The notes beneath the pieces are model-generated. The model did no database searches. It was not told where the DNA came from and saw only the letters and a program-made list of their open reading frames with translations. A DNA stretch of 64,000 nt from Hymenopus coronatus (Eukaryota > Arthropoda > Insecta > Mantodea > Hymenopodidae). How positions within the stretch are numbered: the stretch's first letter is position 1; the number at the start of each line of letters is the position of its first letter. The position numbers and the translations under genes are program-made. This document shows positions 22,509 to 34,265 of the stretch, piece by piece. Where the stretch lies: the NCBI GenBank assembly GCA_030762935.1, contig CM060881.1:103326001-103390000 (forward strand), read 5' to 3'.

Positions 22509-23281
22509 AAAAAACTGATGTGTTCCATTCACATGACTTTCTCTACATCTCTGCAATAAATTATTTTTAGAAAGCTAATACTTCTATTTACCTCGTGCTA
22601 ATCGAAAAAAAATAACAGAAATAGTATTACTACTTGTTTCCTTGTAAGTAGAAGCGAAATAAGGGAGTCCATAGGTTAAAGTGATAATCAAAAGATGGTT
22701 GCTATGTGACTGAAGTTCCTTTGTTTGTGTGGACAGGAGTTGGCAAATTCCTGTATGAGAAAAGTATAAGTTTTTTAAAGCTGAAACCAAAATCAAGGAA
22801 TATCTCAGAAACGACCAACTCCAGGAAAAAATTCACATAACATAAATTGTGTGTTTTAATGTGCTCTATATTTTTTGTTGTCAGTTTTTGTGTATCTCAT
22901 ACGGTTTATCAGTTATACAAAATTCCGTAAAATTCATCCCGAATAAGGTAGTCTTCAGAGGCTATTCCCAGAAAATTCAAGATATACTATTTTCCAGATA
23001 AATCTCTTTAATAGTTGGGGGTGGGGATTTTCTTGGAAATCTTCGTGTGGCATCCTTGGAAGAATCCAAACTTAAATACCAAGTTTGGTACTCAACGATC
23101 TCTTCGTTTTTGAGCTATGCTGTCCACACACACACGCGGATCTTTTTGTAAAAATGCTTTTTTTGAATTCAGGGGGACTCAAAACATATATTTTCGTTGA
23201 AATATCGGTATCGAATTTTTTGGTGGAATGCAATATCTTCTCTATACACTATGTACATAGTACCTGTAGAGAAAGTAAAAA
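22509..23281 (-). mobile_element. Rep-A copy 10
   Basis: A reverse copy from AAAAAACTGATGTGTTCCAT to the intact hairpin end CACTATGTACATAGTACCTG then TAGAGAAAGTAAAAA. A short internal deletion is visible around 22,995-23,020, where the AAAATTTTGATTTT-like part is lost. The CA tract at 23,126-23,136 is short. Confidence 0.9.
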
Positions 23282-23760
23282 GGCGAGCGCAGTCGAATAA
23301 GCACCACGTGTTCTCTAGTTACGCAATCCAGCAACGGGAATTTTAAATAATTAACTTAGATTTAAAACTAACATTTCTTATGTTTTCGTGAACACAAACC
23401 TCCTTTTACATTTATATAGGTTATACGGAGCCTCTCGCTTTGTGGCTGGAATGGCTTTGAGAGTTTAACTACCAGCATTAATCTAATCTTTGTTTGCTTA
23501 CATCGTACGATTTAACGTCACTATTGTGCCGGATCTCTCACAGTGCTTTGATGTCAGTTTATATAAGAGAAACTGAGCAACTTGTTGCACTTAGGCGCAA
23601 TATTAAGATAACTTGAGGTTTGTTGAAATATCTCGCTATATATAGATGCTTTCATATATATATTTGCTCACATACGGCTCCAAAAAATAGGTACCGAAAG
23701 AAACATAAAAGCAAAACAGAAAATAGGCTTTCACGGCCGGAGTCAATATAACTAGGATTA
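23282..23760. other. Intergenic, no gene recognised
   Basis: Nothing is recognised apart from the start of a foldback-associated block at about 23,728 (TTTCACGGCCGGAGTCAATA). Confidence 0.4.
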
Positions 23761-23998
23761 TTTCCGGGCTGTTTTGCCGGTAAGATGTTCCAGACATTTC
23801 GTCCATAACTGTAGTGGACATCTTCAGTGGTAGAACTTTCCCCGGAAAACATTACAGCGACTGTGACAATTAGCGCTTCAGATGGAGCGAAACCTTCTCC
23901 TAGGAACCTTCGACCGCGCCATTGAAGATGTCCACCGCAGTTGTGGACGAAACTTGTGGAACATTTTACTCCAGCAAACCATGACAAAACAGCTCGGA
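23728..23998. repeat. Small foldback element
   Basis: Positions about 23,762-23,830 and 23,919-23,998 are inverted copies. Left landmarks CCGGGCTGTTTTG, CATTTCGTCCA and GTGGACATCTTCAGTGG match right landmarks CAAAACAGCTCGG, TGGACGAAACTTG and CCATTGAAGATGTCCAC. The short GC-richer loop lies between. It is probably a MITE or foldback family of insect genomes. A 111-codon frame across it is a shadow. Confidence 0.75.
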
Positions 23999-24270
23999 AA
24001 CAACTATTAATTTTTGAAAGAAAGATTTTAAGAAGAATATTTGGACAAATTAAAGATAGGGGGCAATGAAAGATCCTGAGAAATGAAGAGCTAAATTAAA
24101 GAATTAAAAAACAATGATAATTTTATAACTGTGTTTATACTTAGGTGGTTTGGACACTTATATAGAATGCTAGATAAAAGAATAGTCAATAAAATATACA
24201 CATGGAAGCCTCTCTAATCAAAATCAAGGTATACACCCGAGAGTGTTGAAGTATAATATTAAACAAGACA
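23999..24270 (+). pseudogene. LINE reverse-transcriptase C-terminal region, remnant
   Basis: Broken plus-strand frames give LIFERKILRRIFGQIKDR, then LRNEEL, then ILRWFGHLYRMLDKRI. This is the order seen after the RT domain in jockey-like and related insect LINEs (ERKVLRRIFGP, then RWLGHVARM). Several stops and frameshifts are present. It directly abuts the foldback on its left and Rep-A copy 11 on its right. Confidence 0.75.
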
Positions 24271-24271
24271 T

Positions 24272-24396
24272 AAAAAATCTGATGGGTTCCATTCACATGA
24301 CTTTCTCTATATCTCTGTAATAAATTAATGTTTAAAAGCTTATTCTTATATCTACTTCATGATAATCCAGATAAAAATTAACAGAAATTGTCCGAA
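24272..24396 (-). mobile_element. Rep-A copy 11a, far-end fragment
   Basis: Only the first about 125 bp of a reverse copy is present (AAAAAATCTGATGGGTTCCA, then CTTTCTCTATATCTCTGTAA). It stops where copy 11b begins, giving two far ends in tandem. Confidence 0.8.
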
Positions 24397-24404
24397 TTGT
24401 TTGG

Positions 24405-25305
24405 TTTCTCAATTGTTCCATTCACATGGTGTCCTCTAGGTGTTCGGTAAACAAAGCTTTTATTCGAAACAGTAATCTAGTATTTATATCAAGCTAATCA
24501 AGGTAAACATAAGCAAAATTAGTCTTATTACCAGGTTCCTTGAAAGTAGAAGGGAAATAAGAACAAGCACAGCCGAAAGCAACAGTCTCGCCCTTTAAAA
24601 GCCGGTCGTTATGTGAAACAATTGAAATTCCAATCTCCTGTCTTGCCAATAGTAAAAACAAACAAGAAAGGGAAAAAAAATGTCTTCCCGTTTGAGAAAA
24701 CTTTAAGTCGCTAAAATTTAACCAATAATCTGGAATACTTTGAAAACGGTTAACTCTAAAAAGAGTGTATCATATAACTTGTGAGTTTTAATGAAGTCTA
24801 CTTTGTAAGTTTGAATAATACCTCTTACGAGCTATCAGTTACACAAAAGTCATCCATATTGAAGAGGTCTTCAGAGGCTATTCCCATAAAATTCAATATA
24901 TACATTACGCTTGCCATAAAAATATCTTGCACATAAGGCATTTTAATAAACATCGTTAGAGCCATTTTTGAGAAAACCAAAACTTTCGAAAAACGTTCCA
25001 TGCAAAGGGTAGTTTGGGGCGAGAGTATTTTCTTGAAAATCTTCGTGTCGTACCCTTGAAAGATACCAAACTTAAATTACCTAGTTTGATATTGAGCTAT
25101 GTGTTTTCGTTTTTGAACTATGCGTCCACAGACACACATACGCGCGCGCACACACACATGGACATTTTTATAAAAATAACTTTTTTTTTATTCAGGGGGA
25201 CCCAAAGCATGTTTTTCCGGTGAAATCTTGGTATCGAATTTTTGCATGCATTACAATAACTTCTCTATACACTATGAGCATAGTGCGTGTAAAGAAAGTA
25301 AAAAT
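24405..25305 (-). mobile_element. Rep-A copy 11b, full length
   Basis: A reverse copy beginning TGTTCCATTCACATGGTGTC and ending with the hairpin end CACTATGAGCATAGTGCGTG then TAAAGAAAGTAAAAA. The CA tract at 25,134-25,158 includes CGCGCGCG. It is about 0.9 kb. Confidence 0.88.
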
Positions 25306-26109
25306 ATGAATATAAGAAATTTGTTGGAGTTGATTAGTTGGTTGGAAGAGAATTGTGGAAAAAACCAAAACATTCAGTGCCTGTTAAGTTGTAGTGCCTG
25401 TTTGTTTTCGCAGTTCATTTTAAATGTTTTCAGAATGATGCAAATGGAAAGTATTGTTTAGGAGATCAGTATAAACACTCTAATGCAATTTATTATTACA
25501 GCATAGCAAATTTTAAGAAGATTAACAGTGAGATACTGTAAAAGAAGTGAAATACGCAGTTCTCATCACACGGAATTGGTTCAAGTGGATCTCAAACACA
25601 TCACCATTCAGAAGGGTTTGCCTCTACCTTCACTATGCCTGTTGGCAATACAGACCAGATCAGATTACAAGACCGGATTATATCATCCACATCTGTCCGC
25701 TTTATCTGAGAGAGAAAGAGCGCACAAACAGGTGTTAGGCCACGCATAAACTCGACTGATCAGATCGTTTCAAAGCTCTTTCACAAAGAAGCGAAAAAGT
25801 GACGTCAGCCCATCCTATTTGTACGCGCTGTCAGGTTTACTCACGAGATGTCGTGAACAGAAGTGTAGAATCAATAAAGATAGTAATTGAGTTATTATTT
25901 CTATCCTGAAAACATGTACATGCAATACTATTAAATAGACAAGCAGATCCTATATTCAGATGTCTTACAATATAAAGAAAAGCAAAATAATAAGTGTTGA
26001 AAATAAATGACTGGAACAACTCTTCAATTTCAATTATTTGGGCTTTGATGTAAGTTTTGATATAGCTATGGAGCTAGGAAACAAATTTCAACATGCATGT
26101 GGAACTATA
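25306..26109. other. Intergenic, no gene recognised
   Basis: Two overlapping plus-strand frames of 63 and 73 codons at 25,528-25,749 lie in a GC-richer patch but match nothing I recognise. Confidence 0.4.
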
Positions 26110-26290
26110 GAACATTAAATAAGAAAACAAGGAGGTCATGTATGGCAGTGAACTCTGGATATGAAAGGAAGGAAATGAGGTGTTTAAAAAGAGTTAAAGA
26201 GTGCACCAGGCGAGATTAATTAACGGAACAGGCAGATAAGCCTAACCTCTGAAGTGAAAACAAAGAAGAACTAGTCTACTTATTCAACTG
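26110..26290 (+). pseudogene. LINE reverse-transcriptase C-terminal region, remnant
   Basis: Frames in order give VMYGSELWI, then RCLKRVKECTRRD, then RNRQISLTSEVKTKK. This resembles the YGSEIW...RFLRRIKGxTRRDRIRN...I series found after the RT palm in insect jockey/CR1-like LINEs. At least two frameshifts and one stop break it. Rep-A copy 12 follows about 65 bp downstream. Confidence 0.7.
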
Positions 26291-26354
26291 AGTAGTTCTT
26301 AATTTTTACATCTAAAGAATATGTGTCTATGAATACCACCATCTTTATGTTATG

Positions 26355-27149
26355 TTTTTACTTTCTCTACACGCACTGCAAACATATAGAAACGGTATTG
26401 TATTGCACCCAAAAGGTAGATACCGAGATTTCACCGAAAATAGATGTTTTGAGACTCCCTGAATCCAAAAAACAAACAAACAATTTTAGAAAAAAGGTCC
26501 GTGTGTGTCTACCTGTCTGATGTGTGTCTGTCTCTCTGTGTGTTTGTTGCTAGTGTCTGTGGACAGCTTAGTTCAAAACGAAAAGCCCGTTAAAAACCAA
26601 TCTTGGTATTTAAGTTTGGTATCTTCCAGGGATGGGACAAGAAGATTTTCAAGAAAATCCTCCCCCCAAACTACCGTTTACATAGATATTTACAAGACAA
26701 ATAAAAAGTATATCTTCAATTATTTGGGAATAGCCTTTAAAGACCTGTTTATTCTGGATGAATTTTGCATAACTTACCACACAAAAATGTAGATCACGTT
26801 AAAAGACACAATTTGTTATATACATTTTTTTCGAGGTTGACCGTTTTTGAAGTATTCCTGGTTATAGTTTCGGCTTTAAAATATTTACACTTTTCTCATA
26901 CGGGAATTTGTCATCTCCTGTCCATACAAATAAAGGAATTTCAGTCACATAGCAACCCGCTTTTGACTGTCACTTTAGCCTATTGTACTCCTTTACTTCC
27001 CTTTTACTTACAAGGAAGCAAGCAATAAGACCATTTCTGCTAATTTTTTGTCGATTAACATTAAGTAAATAGAAGACTAAGCATTTTAACAATAATTTAT
27101 TGTACACATGTAGAGAAAATCGTGTAAATGGAACACATAAGATTTTTTT
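26355..27149 (+). mobile_element. Rep-A copy 12
   Basis: The hairpin end TTTTTACTTTCTCTACACGC is damaged (CACTGCAAACATATAGAAAC). A GT tract lies at 26,502-26,550. The far end GTAGAGAAAATCGTGTAAAT then GGAACACATAAGATTTTTT is at the right. An internal deletion removes part of the ACATGGAAC...GGCTCTAACG zone. Confidence 0.87.
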
Positions 27150-28449
27150 GGTAATGGATTAGATCAGGGTTCACCAATTTGAGAAAACAAATAGACAAAC
27201 TTGCTCGATGCTGTATGAATCGTCTACTGTGCACTGCGTGGCCAATTGCGTAGACTACAAGAACAGGGAATCCCCTCAGTGCTGTCAACATGCAACAGTT
27301 TGAAATAACGCATTCTGATTTCATAGGTTTTACATATCAATTGTACGTTCATGAACAATGTTTCTCTTGAATCAATATTTATACTTCGGATATGTATTTT
27401 TACACCCGAAAAAATCCAACGTCCTCCGCCGGGTATGAACCTTGTTTTATATTGTAAAATTATTGATATGTTTACAATAAACTGTATACTTTTCTAATAA
27501 AAAAGAGCAAATCTATACAACCCCGTTAGTATTCAAGCGTGGTATCACACCAGCTAGTTTACTTGGAACCTCCCCATCCTTCATCATAGGCACAACCGTT
27601 GCTGGAATTCGAACTCGTGACTTTTGGCTTTAAATGGAAAACCAGTCCATTTTGTATGGCATTAACGATTATAGCTATTCTAGTGTCAGTTAAAGGGATA
27701 TAAATACCGGTTTTCGAATTAGAGGAAAAACGTCATATGTAGCAAAATAATTCATGCAATAAAGAACCAAGGACTAGGCCACGGAGAATTGTGAGTATGT
27801 TGCTGCAGAACGGCGGGTTGTTCTCTTTGTAAAGGTTTATCTCTGGTGGGTTGTTAAGGGCTCCATTCATGGGGTGGCTCTGGGTCCTTGTAACCCTTGG
27901 AGGAGTTAGACTAATCCATGGCTAGACACCGTCAGGAAATGCTGCATCTGCATGCTGCATGCTGCATCTAGGGTTTGCTAGCACACCTTATTGGGGATCT
28001 AGTCGTCCTTCGAATATTCCATAGCTCCATCACCCCCCCTCCCCCAAGAAACTACTCATGGTATTCGGCTCTAAAGTGTGCACAATTAAAGGTATACCCT
28101 CGAGAAAACTTATTCTTTTATTCTCTGTTTCTTAAATAATTCCATTGGAATTAAACTTAGCGACTTCCAAGGCTCTGAAAACTGTTTTTATATGTTAACT
28201 GACCTGAATATCGAATGGTAAACCTCTTGCAGTTTAAAAATATCTTCAGGAACTTGCTCTTAGTCTAATTCGCAGAGAGCCTGCTTTATTCGCTATTCGG
28301 CCTTCTATGAAAGCACTTCTAGATGTGCCCCATCTAGAATCGTTAGTGACCCCTTCTTTGCTTCGTCGTCCGGAATCAGTCAGTTCTCCCCACTCTTCTG
28401 GCTCCCAGAAAACCGTTAGAAGAAAAAACGACATGATTTTGTTTATCAG
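27150..28449. other. Mixed unassigned DNA with SINE fragments
   Basis: A SINE-2 fragment on the minus strand at about 27,405-27,447 has CCTCCGCCGGGTATGAACC. A B-box-like GAATTCGAACTCGTGAC on the minus strand lies at about 27,608-27,622. A GC-richer block at 27,790-28,020 has a small GCTGCAT/GCATGCTGCAT tandem at 27,950-27,970. A C run lies at 28,033-28,043. A 71-codon minus frame at 28,246-28,461 is unrecognised. No gene is called. Confidence 0.4.
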
Positions 28450-28757
28450 TTCTATAAACAAAATATTCTTATAAAATATTAGTCCTTTATCTGCTTTATA
28501 CTAAAGGAGTAAAACTTTAGCAGAAATGATCTTAATATTTGCTTCCTTTTAAATAGAGAGTAAATAAGGGAATTCATTAGGCTAAAGCGATAATCAAGTG
28601 TTTTAAAATATGTCGCATCTGATGCCATTCGTTAATATTTTTTACATGGTCAGGAATAAAACAAAGGGGACATGGAAGGAATGACGACTTGCCGATTAAA
28701 CAAACGTATTTGTACTCTAACGTTAAAACCAACAACAAGAAAGATTTCGAGATAATT
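28450..28757 (-). mobile_element. Rep-A copy 13a, partial
   Basis: A reverse copy covering the AGTAAATAAGGGAATTCATT and AATAACAAG-like blocks only, without either end. It abuts copy 13b in the same orientation. Confidence 0.72.
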
Positions 28758-28763
28758 AAATGA

Positions 28764-29205
28764 AGAAATCTGATTTTTTTCCATTCACATGACTTTCTCT
28801 ACATCCCTGTAACAAATTATTGTTAATAACTTATTCTTCTATCTACTTTATGCAAACTGAAATGGGCTTATTACTTGCTTCCGTATAAGTAGAAGGGAAA
28901 TAAGGGATTTCACTAGGCTAAACCAACAGCCAAAGTTTTAAAATGTGAATGCTATGGGTTTGAATTCCTTGTCTTTGCGTGGTCAGAAGTTGACGAGTTC
29001 GCGTATTTTAAAACTAAAACCAATAACAAGGGATATCTCGGAAACGGTCAGCTGCACGAAAAAATGTATATGACTTATACTGTGTGTTTTAAGAAGATCT
29101 GAATTTTTTGTTTTGTAACTGTTTGTCTAACTCTTACGGTTTACCAGTTATGCAAACTTCAGGAAATTTCATCCACAATAAAAATGTTTTCAGTACAATT
29201 CAGAG
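28764..29205 (-). mobile_element. Rep-A copy 13b, far-end half
   Basis: It starts AAATCTGATTTTTTTCCATT then CACATGACTTTCTCTACATC. It reaches TTACGGTTTACCAGTTATGC and CATCCACAATAAAAATG, then stops. The hairpin half is missing. Confidence 0.83.
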
Positions 29206-29845
29206 TAATGAGATCTTCAAAACAACACAAATGCTCATTTGAAATCATTGGCGGCAACATTTTTGAAGCGGGTATTGCAAAGCTTGTGCACAGGTACGAT
29301 AAATGTCTCAATCTTTTCGGTGATTATGTTGAAAAATAACCATAAGTGTACAAAACTTTTAGTAATAAAATAATTGCTCTCTATGAACTTGTCTTTTATT
29401 TATAGACTATTAGAGGCCCCCGTAATTGGATGTTGCGGAGGGGAGCATTGATATTTTAAAACGTAAATAATGTTTAATACGTTCCCTGACTTATTGTTTT
29501 AACAGGATATCTGTTTTATTTTCAAAATGCTTTTATTTTGTGACTATATACTTATATTTATGTAATTTAATACTTTGGTTGCATACAAAGCATGTTAAAA
29601 TATTTAACCTAATGTGATTATTTCCTCACAAGCAAACATTTTCGTGGGGCAGGCAAAAATGTGATTTTTTGTTCTACCAACATATTTGTAATGTTGTACA
29701 AATTGTTATAACCGAATGCGATTACTTTGCGAGTTACTGACATATTAATGAGAGCGGGTACGTTTGGTTTCATGTGAAAAGAAATCAAATTTCTCACCTA
29801 GTTGAAACTTCTTGGGAGTAGTACACATCTGAACATATACCCAGC
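29206..29845. other. AT-rich stretch, no gene recognised
   Basis: No frame or repeat boundary is recognised. Confidence 0.4.
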
Positions 29846-30510
29846 AACAGGACTAGAACAAAATAAAAACGGACACTTCCTGTCTGAGAAAGTATAAGTA
29901 CGCTACAATTGAAACCAATAACAAGGAATATCTCGGAATCGGTTACCTCCACAATAAAAACGTAAAGTACATAAATTATGATTTTGATGAGATCTACACT
30001 TTTTGTGTCTAACGTTTTTGTCAATTTCTTATGGTTTAACAGTTAACCAAAATTCGCAAAATTCATCCAGAATAAGGAGGTCTTCAGAGGCTATTCTCAG
30101 AATATTTATTTGGAAATGGAAATATCTTTAATATATGAGATCTTCATCAAAATTTTATAGCTATTTTTGAGAAAATCCAAGTTTTTGAAACATTTTCCAT
30201 GAAAAGGGTAGCTTCTGGAGGAGAGTTTTTTTTTAAAATCTTTGTGTCGTATCCTTGGAATATATTAAACCTAAATACCAAGTTTGGTATTTAGGTCTTT
30301 TTGTTTTTGAGCTATCCACTTACACACACACACACACACACATAGACAGAGAAATACTCACACACGTGGACGTTTTTCTAAAATGTTTTTTTTTGACTCA
30401 GAGGATTCCAAAAATATTTTTCCGTTGAAATCTTGACATCGAATTTTTGGGTGGAATAAAACACCTTCTCTATCCACTATGTGTATTATACATGCGGGCT
30501 AGAGAAATTG
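29846..30510 (-). mobile_element. Rep-A copy 14
   Basis: A reverse copy lacking the far end. It starts near ACGGACACTTCCTGTCTGAG and ends at a degenerate hairpin (CACTATGTGTATTATACATG then CGGGCTAGAGAAATTGG). The CA tract is at 30,323-30,344. It lies head to head with copy 15, about 40 bp away. Confidence 0.82.
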
Positions 30511-30550
30511 GTACGTCCCTAGACTTATTGATTTAACATGATATTTTCTT

Positions 30551-31464
30551 TTATTACTTTCTCTATACCTACTATATACATAGTGAATAGAGAAGATATT
30601 GTATTGCACCCAAAAATCAATACTAATATTCCAACGGATATATTTGCTTTGAGGCTCCCTGTATCCAAAAAAAAAGGTCGAACAGATCCACTTCATGAAC
30701 ATCTACACCCAAAACTAATCTTACTCCAAAACTTTAATTATTTAACTAAACCTGTAACAGAACATTTTAAACCCAAATAAAAAACAAACAATTTAAAGAT
30801 AAAGGCAAAATGTTTTACAAAAACTATTCTTGTGTGTGTGTGTGCTAAAATATTGGTATTTTAAGTTCAGTATCTTCCAAGGATATGACATGAAAATAGC
30901 CTTTAGGAAAATGTTTCGAAACTTTTAATTTTCTGAAAAATGGCTCTAACGATTTTGATTAATGTCGTATATTAAAGATATTTACATGACAAATAAAATG
31001 TATATCTTGAATTCTTGGGAAATAGCCTCTGAAGACATTTTTATTCTGGATGACTTCTGTGGAAATTTGCATAATTGGTAAACCGTAAGAGATAGACAAA
31101 AACCTACTAAATAAAAAGTGTAGAGCTCGTTAAAACACACAATTTATGTTATATACATTTTTTTCGTGGGGTTGATCTTTTTTGGGATATTCCTTGTAAT
31201 TGGTTTCAGCTATGAAATACATATACTTTCCTCACACGGGAATTTCTTCAACTCCTGTCCATATAAACAAAGGAACCTCGGTCACAGAGAACCAGCTTTT
31301 AAAAGATTTAGCCTATGGTACTCCCTTATTTCGCTTCTACTTACAAGGTATCAAGTAATAAGACGATTTCTGCTAATTTTTTCTCTATTAGCATGAAATA
31401 AATAGAGAAATAAGCTTGTAGAGATGTAGGAAAGTCATGTGAATAGAATAAACCAGACGTTTTT
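30551..31464 (+). mobile_element. Rep-A copy 15, with internal extra segment
   Basis: The hairpin end TACTTTCTCTATACCTACTA then TATACATAGTGAATAGAGAA is at the left. A segment of about 150 bp at 30,680-30,825 (CTACACCCAAAACTAATCTT) is not part of the family and precedes the GT tract at 30,831-30,844. The far end GTAGAGATGTAGGAAAGTCA then TGTGAATAGAATAAACCAG is at the right. Confidence 0.85.
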
Positions 31465-32065
31465 TATGCTAGGCTGTATACAGATCAATATTACCAGTGT
31501 TCAGTACTGGCTCTTTACTGGTAATTTTACATTATTTTCTTAACTCTAGTTTGTTACACTATTTTGACTCTATTTACTGCCCATACCCATTTATTTTTCA
31601 GTTTACACAAGAATTGTCTAAGTTTTACTATCTTTTTGATACATTTTAACTTCCACTATATTGTTAAAGTATTTAAGGTGCTGCATCCATGAATTATCAC
31701 CAAAAATACTGAAAATTTTAAAAATTACTTTCTTTCATAATAAAGTCATACAAATTCTAAACCTAAAGAAAATATATAGTTTTTTCTACTTGGTGAACTT
31801 TATATAACAACTAACAGAAGCTATAGGCACCTATATGCATGTTTATTAATAGACACTCCCAACTTTAAACCTTATTTTCTGGCAGCTTTTTTCCCACACT
31901 TTTCCACGCACTTTCAACTAAAACCATATTAAAGAAAATTATCATATTACTTTTTCAAAATAATTCTCCGAGCTTGATGAATAAATTATTTAATTTTGAA
32001 AAATGAAGAGTTTTTGGAGAGAACGAAAACTAATAATTTTTCTATATCATATAGGGCTAATTTAA
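31465..32065. other. AT-rich stretch, no gene recognised
   Basis: No frame or repeat boundary is recognised. Confidence 0.4.
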
Positions 32066-32816
32066 GAAAATCTTATGTGTTACACTCACATGACTTTCAC
32101 TAACTACTCTACTAACTTCTTACAAAAGATAATTCTTCTTTCAATACCATGCTAATCGATATAAACGTTAGCAGAATGTTCTTATTACTTAGTTCCTTAT
32201 AAGTAGAATGGAACTAAGGGCTAAAGTGATAGTTAAATGTTTTAAAAGCTGTCGTTATGCGATTGTCATTGCGAATCGCTTCTTTGCTTGACCAGGAGTA
32301 GAACAAAACAAACACGGACATTTCCGTCTGAAAAAATATAGGTACTTCATAATTGAAACTAATAACAAGGAATACCTCGAAAACGGAAGGCTCCACCAAA
32401 AACATATATATAACACTACTTGTGTATTTTAATAAGATCTACATTTTTTGTAAAGTAAGCTTTTGTCTACTTCTTACGGTTTACTAGTTATAATAAATTA
32501 AGCAAAATTCATCCATCCAGAATAAACAGATCTTTAGAAGCTGTTCCCAGAAAATTCAAGATATATTTTATTTGTGATAAATATGCCTTTAATATGTGTT
32601 ATTTTAATAAAAATTGTTAGTCATTCAAAAAGAATCATTTTTGAAAACTTTTTCATCACACACACACGGACCTGTTTCTGAAAATGCTATTTTTTTGGAT
32701 TCAGGGGGTCCTAAAACATGTATTTCTGGTGACATCTCGACATCGAATTTTTGGGTGGGATACAATTCTTCCCTATCCCTATGTACATTGTACATATTGG
32801 GCTAGAGAAAGTAAAA
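32066..32816 (-). mobile_element. Rep-A copy 16
   Basis: A reverse copy from AAATCTTATGTGTTACACTC to a degenerate hairpin end (CTATGTACATTGTACATATT then GGGCTAGAGAAAGTAAAAG). A deletion removes the block between the GTTAG and CACACACAC positions. Confidence 0.83.
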
Positions 32817-33481
32817 GTAATAATATGACAAATCTATTTGTATATTCATGTATTGTAAAACCAGATTTTTGTATAAAGGTATTTTGAAGAATGCAACGCA
32901 TGGCTCATTTTTATTAGAACAATGAATTTAGGCAGTAGAAAAATATTATTTAAATCACCATGCAAGCTAGAATTTTGATGCGTGGCAAAAAAAAAAAAAA
33001 ATATTCTTATGCATAGTAACTGATATAAATTTCAACAATCGTGCAATTTCAAAATTCCACAGATGCTACACCTTAAGCTCAAGTGATTATTTGCTGAAAG
33101 AGTTGCAGGCCCAGGATCAGGGCAGCTGATCCAGGTCAATCCTTGAAGGTGCTGCAGTAGATGTAGGTCAGAAGATGAACTGTGTGTGGCGTCTCAACTC
33201 CCTGGGTGCGGGTGAAGCAGGTCAAGTCAGGGGGGCTTAGCCTTAAGCCGCTGCAACGGAAGGAGAAAAGGAGAGCCGTGTTCATAATCGCTATCGTTAA
33301 TCATAATCACTTCTGCTTAAGCGTTCCACACCACTAAACAGAGAAAATTGCTTTCAGAACTTTTAGGTGAACCATCTACCAGCAGTTGTCATCGTAATAT
33401 TACATTATTAAACTTTAAAAGCTTAATTGTTGGGCTTTAAGGGGAGATTTAAGAGATAAAATAATTTTCTAGGTATTAAAG
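32817..33481. other. Intergenic, no gene recognised
   Basis: An A run of 14 to 15 lies near 32,989. A GC-richer block at 33,090-33,270 includes the small stem GGATCAG/CTGATCC at 33,114-33,132. It is unrecognised. Confidence 0.4.
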
Positions 33482-34265
33482 CCACTTTCTCTACACGCAC
33501 TATGTACATAGAATATAAAGGAAATATTATATTCCACCCAAAAATTCGATACCGAGATTTCACCGGAAATGCATATTTTAGGACCCCTTGAATCCAAGAA
33601 AAGTATTATCACAGAAAGGTCTGTGAGTGTCTGTCTATCAATCTGTCTGTCAGTGTTTGTGTGTGTGTGTGTGTGTCTGTGGACAGCATAGCTCATAAAC
33701 GAATAGACCTTTAAATACCAAACTTGGTATTTAGGTTTGGTATCTTCCAAGGATGCAACACGAAGATTTTTTTAAGAAAATCCCACCCACCCCCAACTGT
33801 CCTTTACATGGACAAATTTTCGAAAATTCTGATTTTCTAAAAAAATGTCTTAAACGATTTTAATTGAAATCCAGTATATTAAATATATTTACATACCAAA
33901 TAAAATGTATGTCTTGAATTCTTTGGGAATAGTCTCTGAAGATCTCTTTATTCTGGTTGAATTTTACCGATATTTGCTTAACTGCTAAACTGTAAGAGAA
34001 TGACAAAAACTTACAGCTCAGAAAATGTAGGTCTTGTCAAAACACGCAATTTATGTCCATTACATTTTTGTTGTGATATTCCCTGTTATGTTTCAGTTGT
34101 GAAGTACTTATATTTTTGTCAGGCTTAAGTGTCCGTTTTTCTTTTGCTCTACTGCTGGCCAAGCAAAGAACCGATTTGCAATGACAATAGGCATAATGAG
34201 GGTTTTTAAAAAATTTGACTATTGATTTAGCCTAGTGCATTCCCTTATTTTCCACCTGTGTTCTA
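33482..34265 (+). mobile_element. Rep-A copy 17, lacks far end
   Basis: The hairpin end ACTTTCTCTACACGCACTAT is followed by GTACATAGAATATAAAGGAA. A GT tract lies at 33,657-33,677, and an adjacent TGTCTATCAATCTGTCTGTC tract is also present. It continues to the TTTGACTATTGATTTAGCCT block and then loses similarity. Confidence 0.85.
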
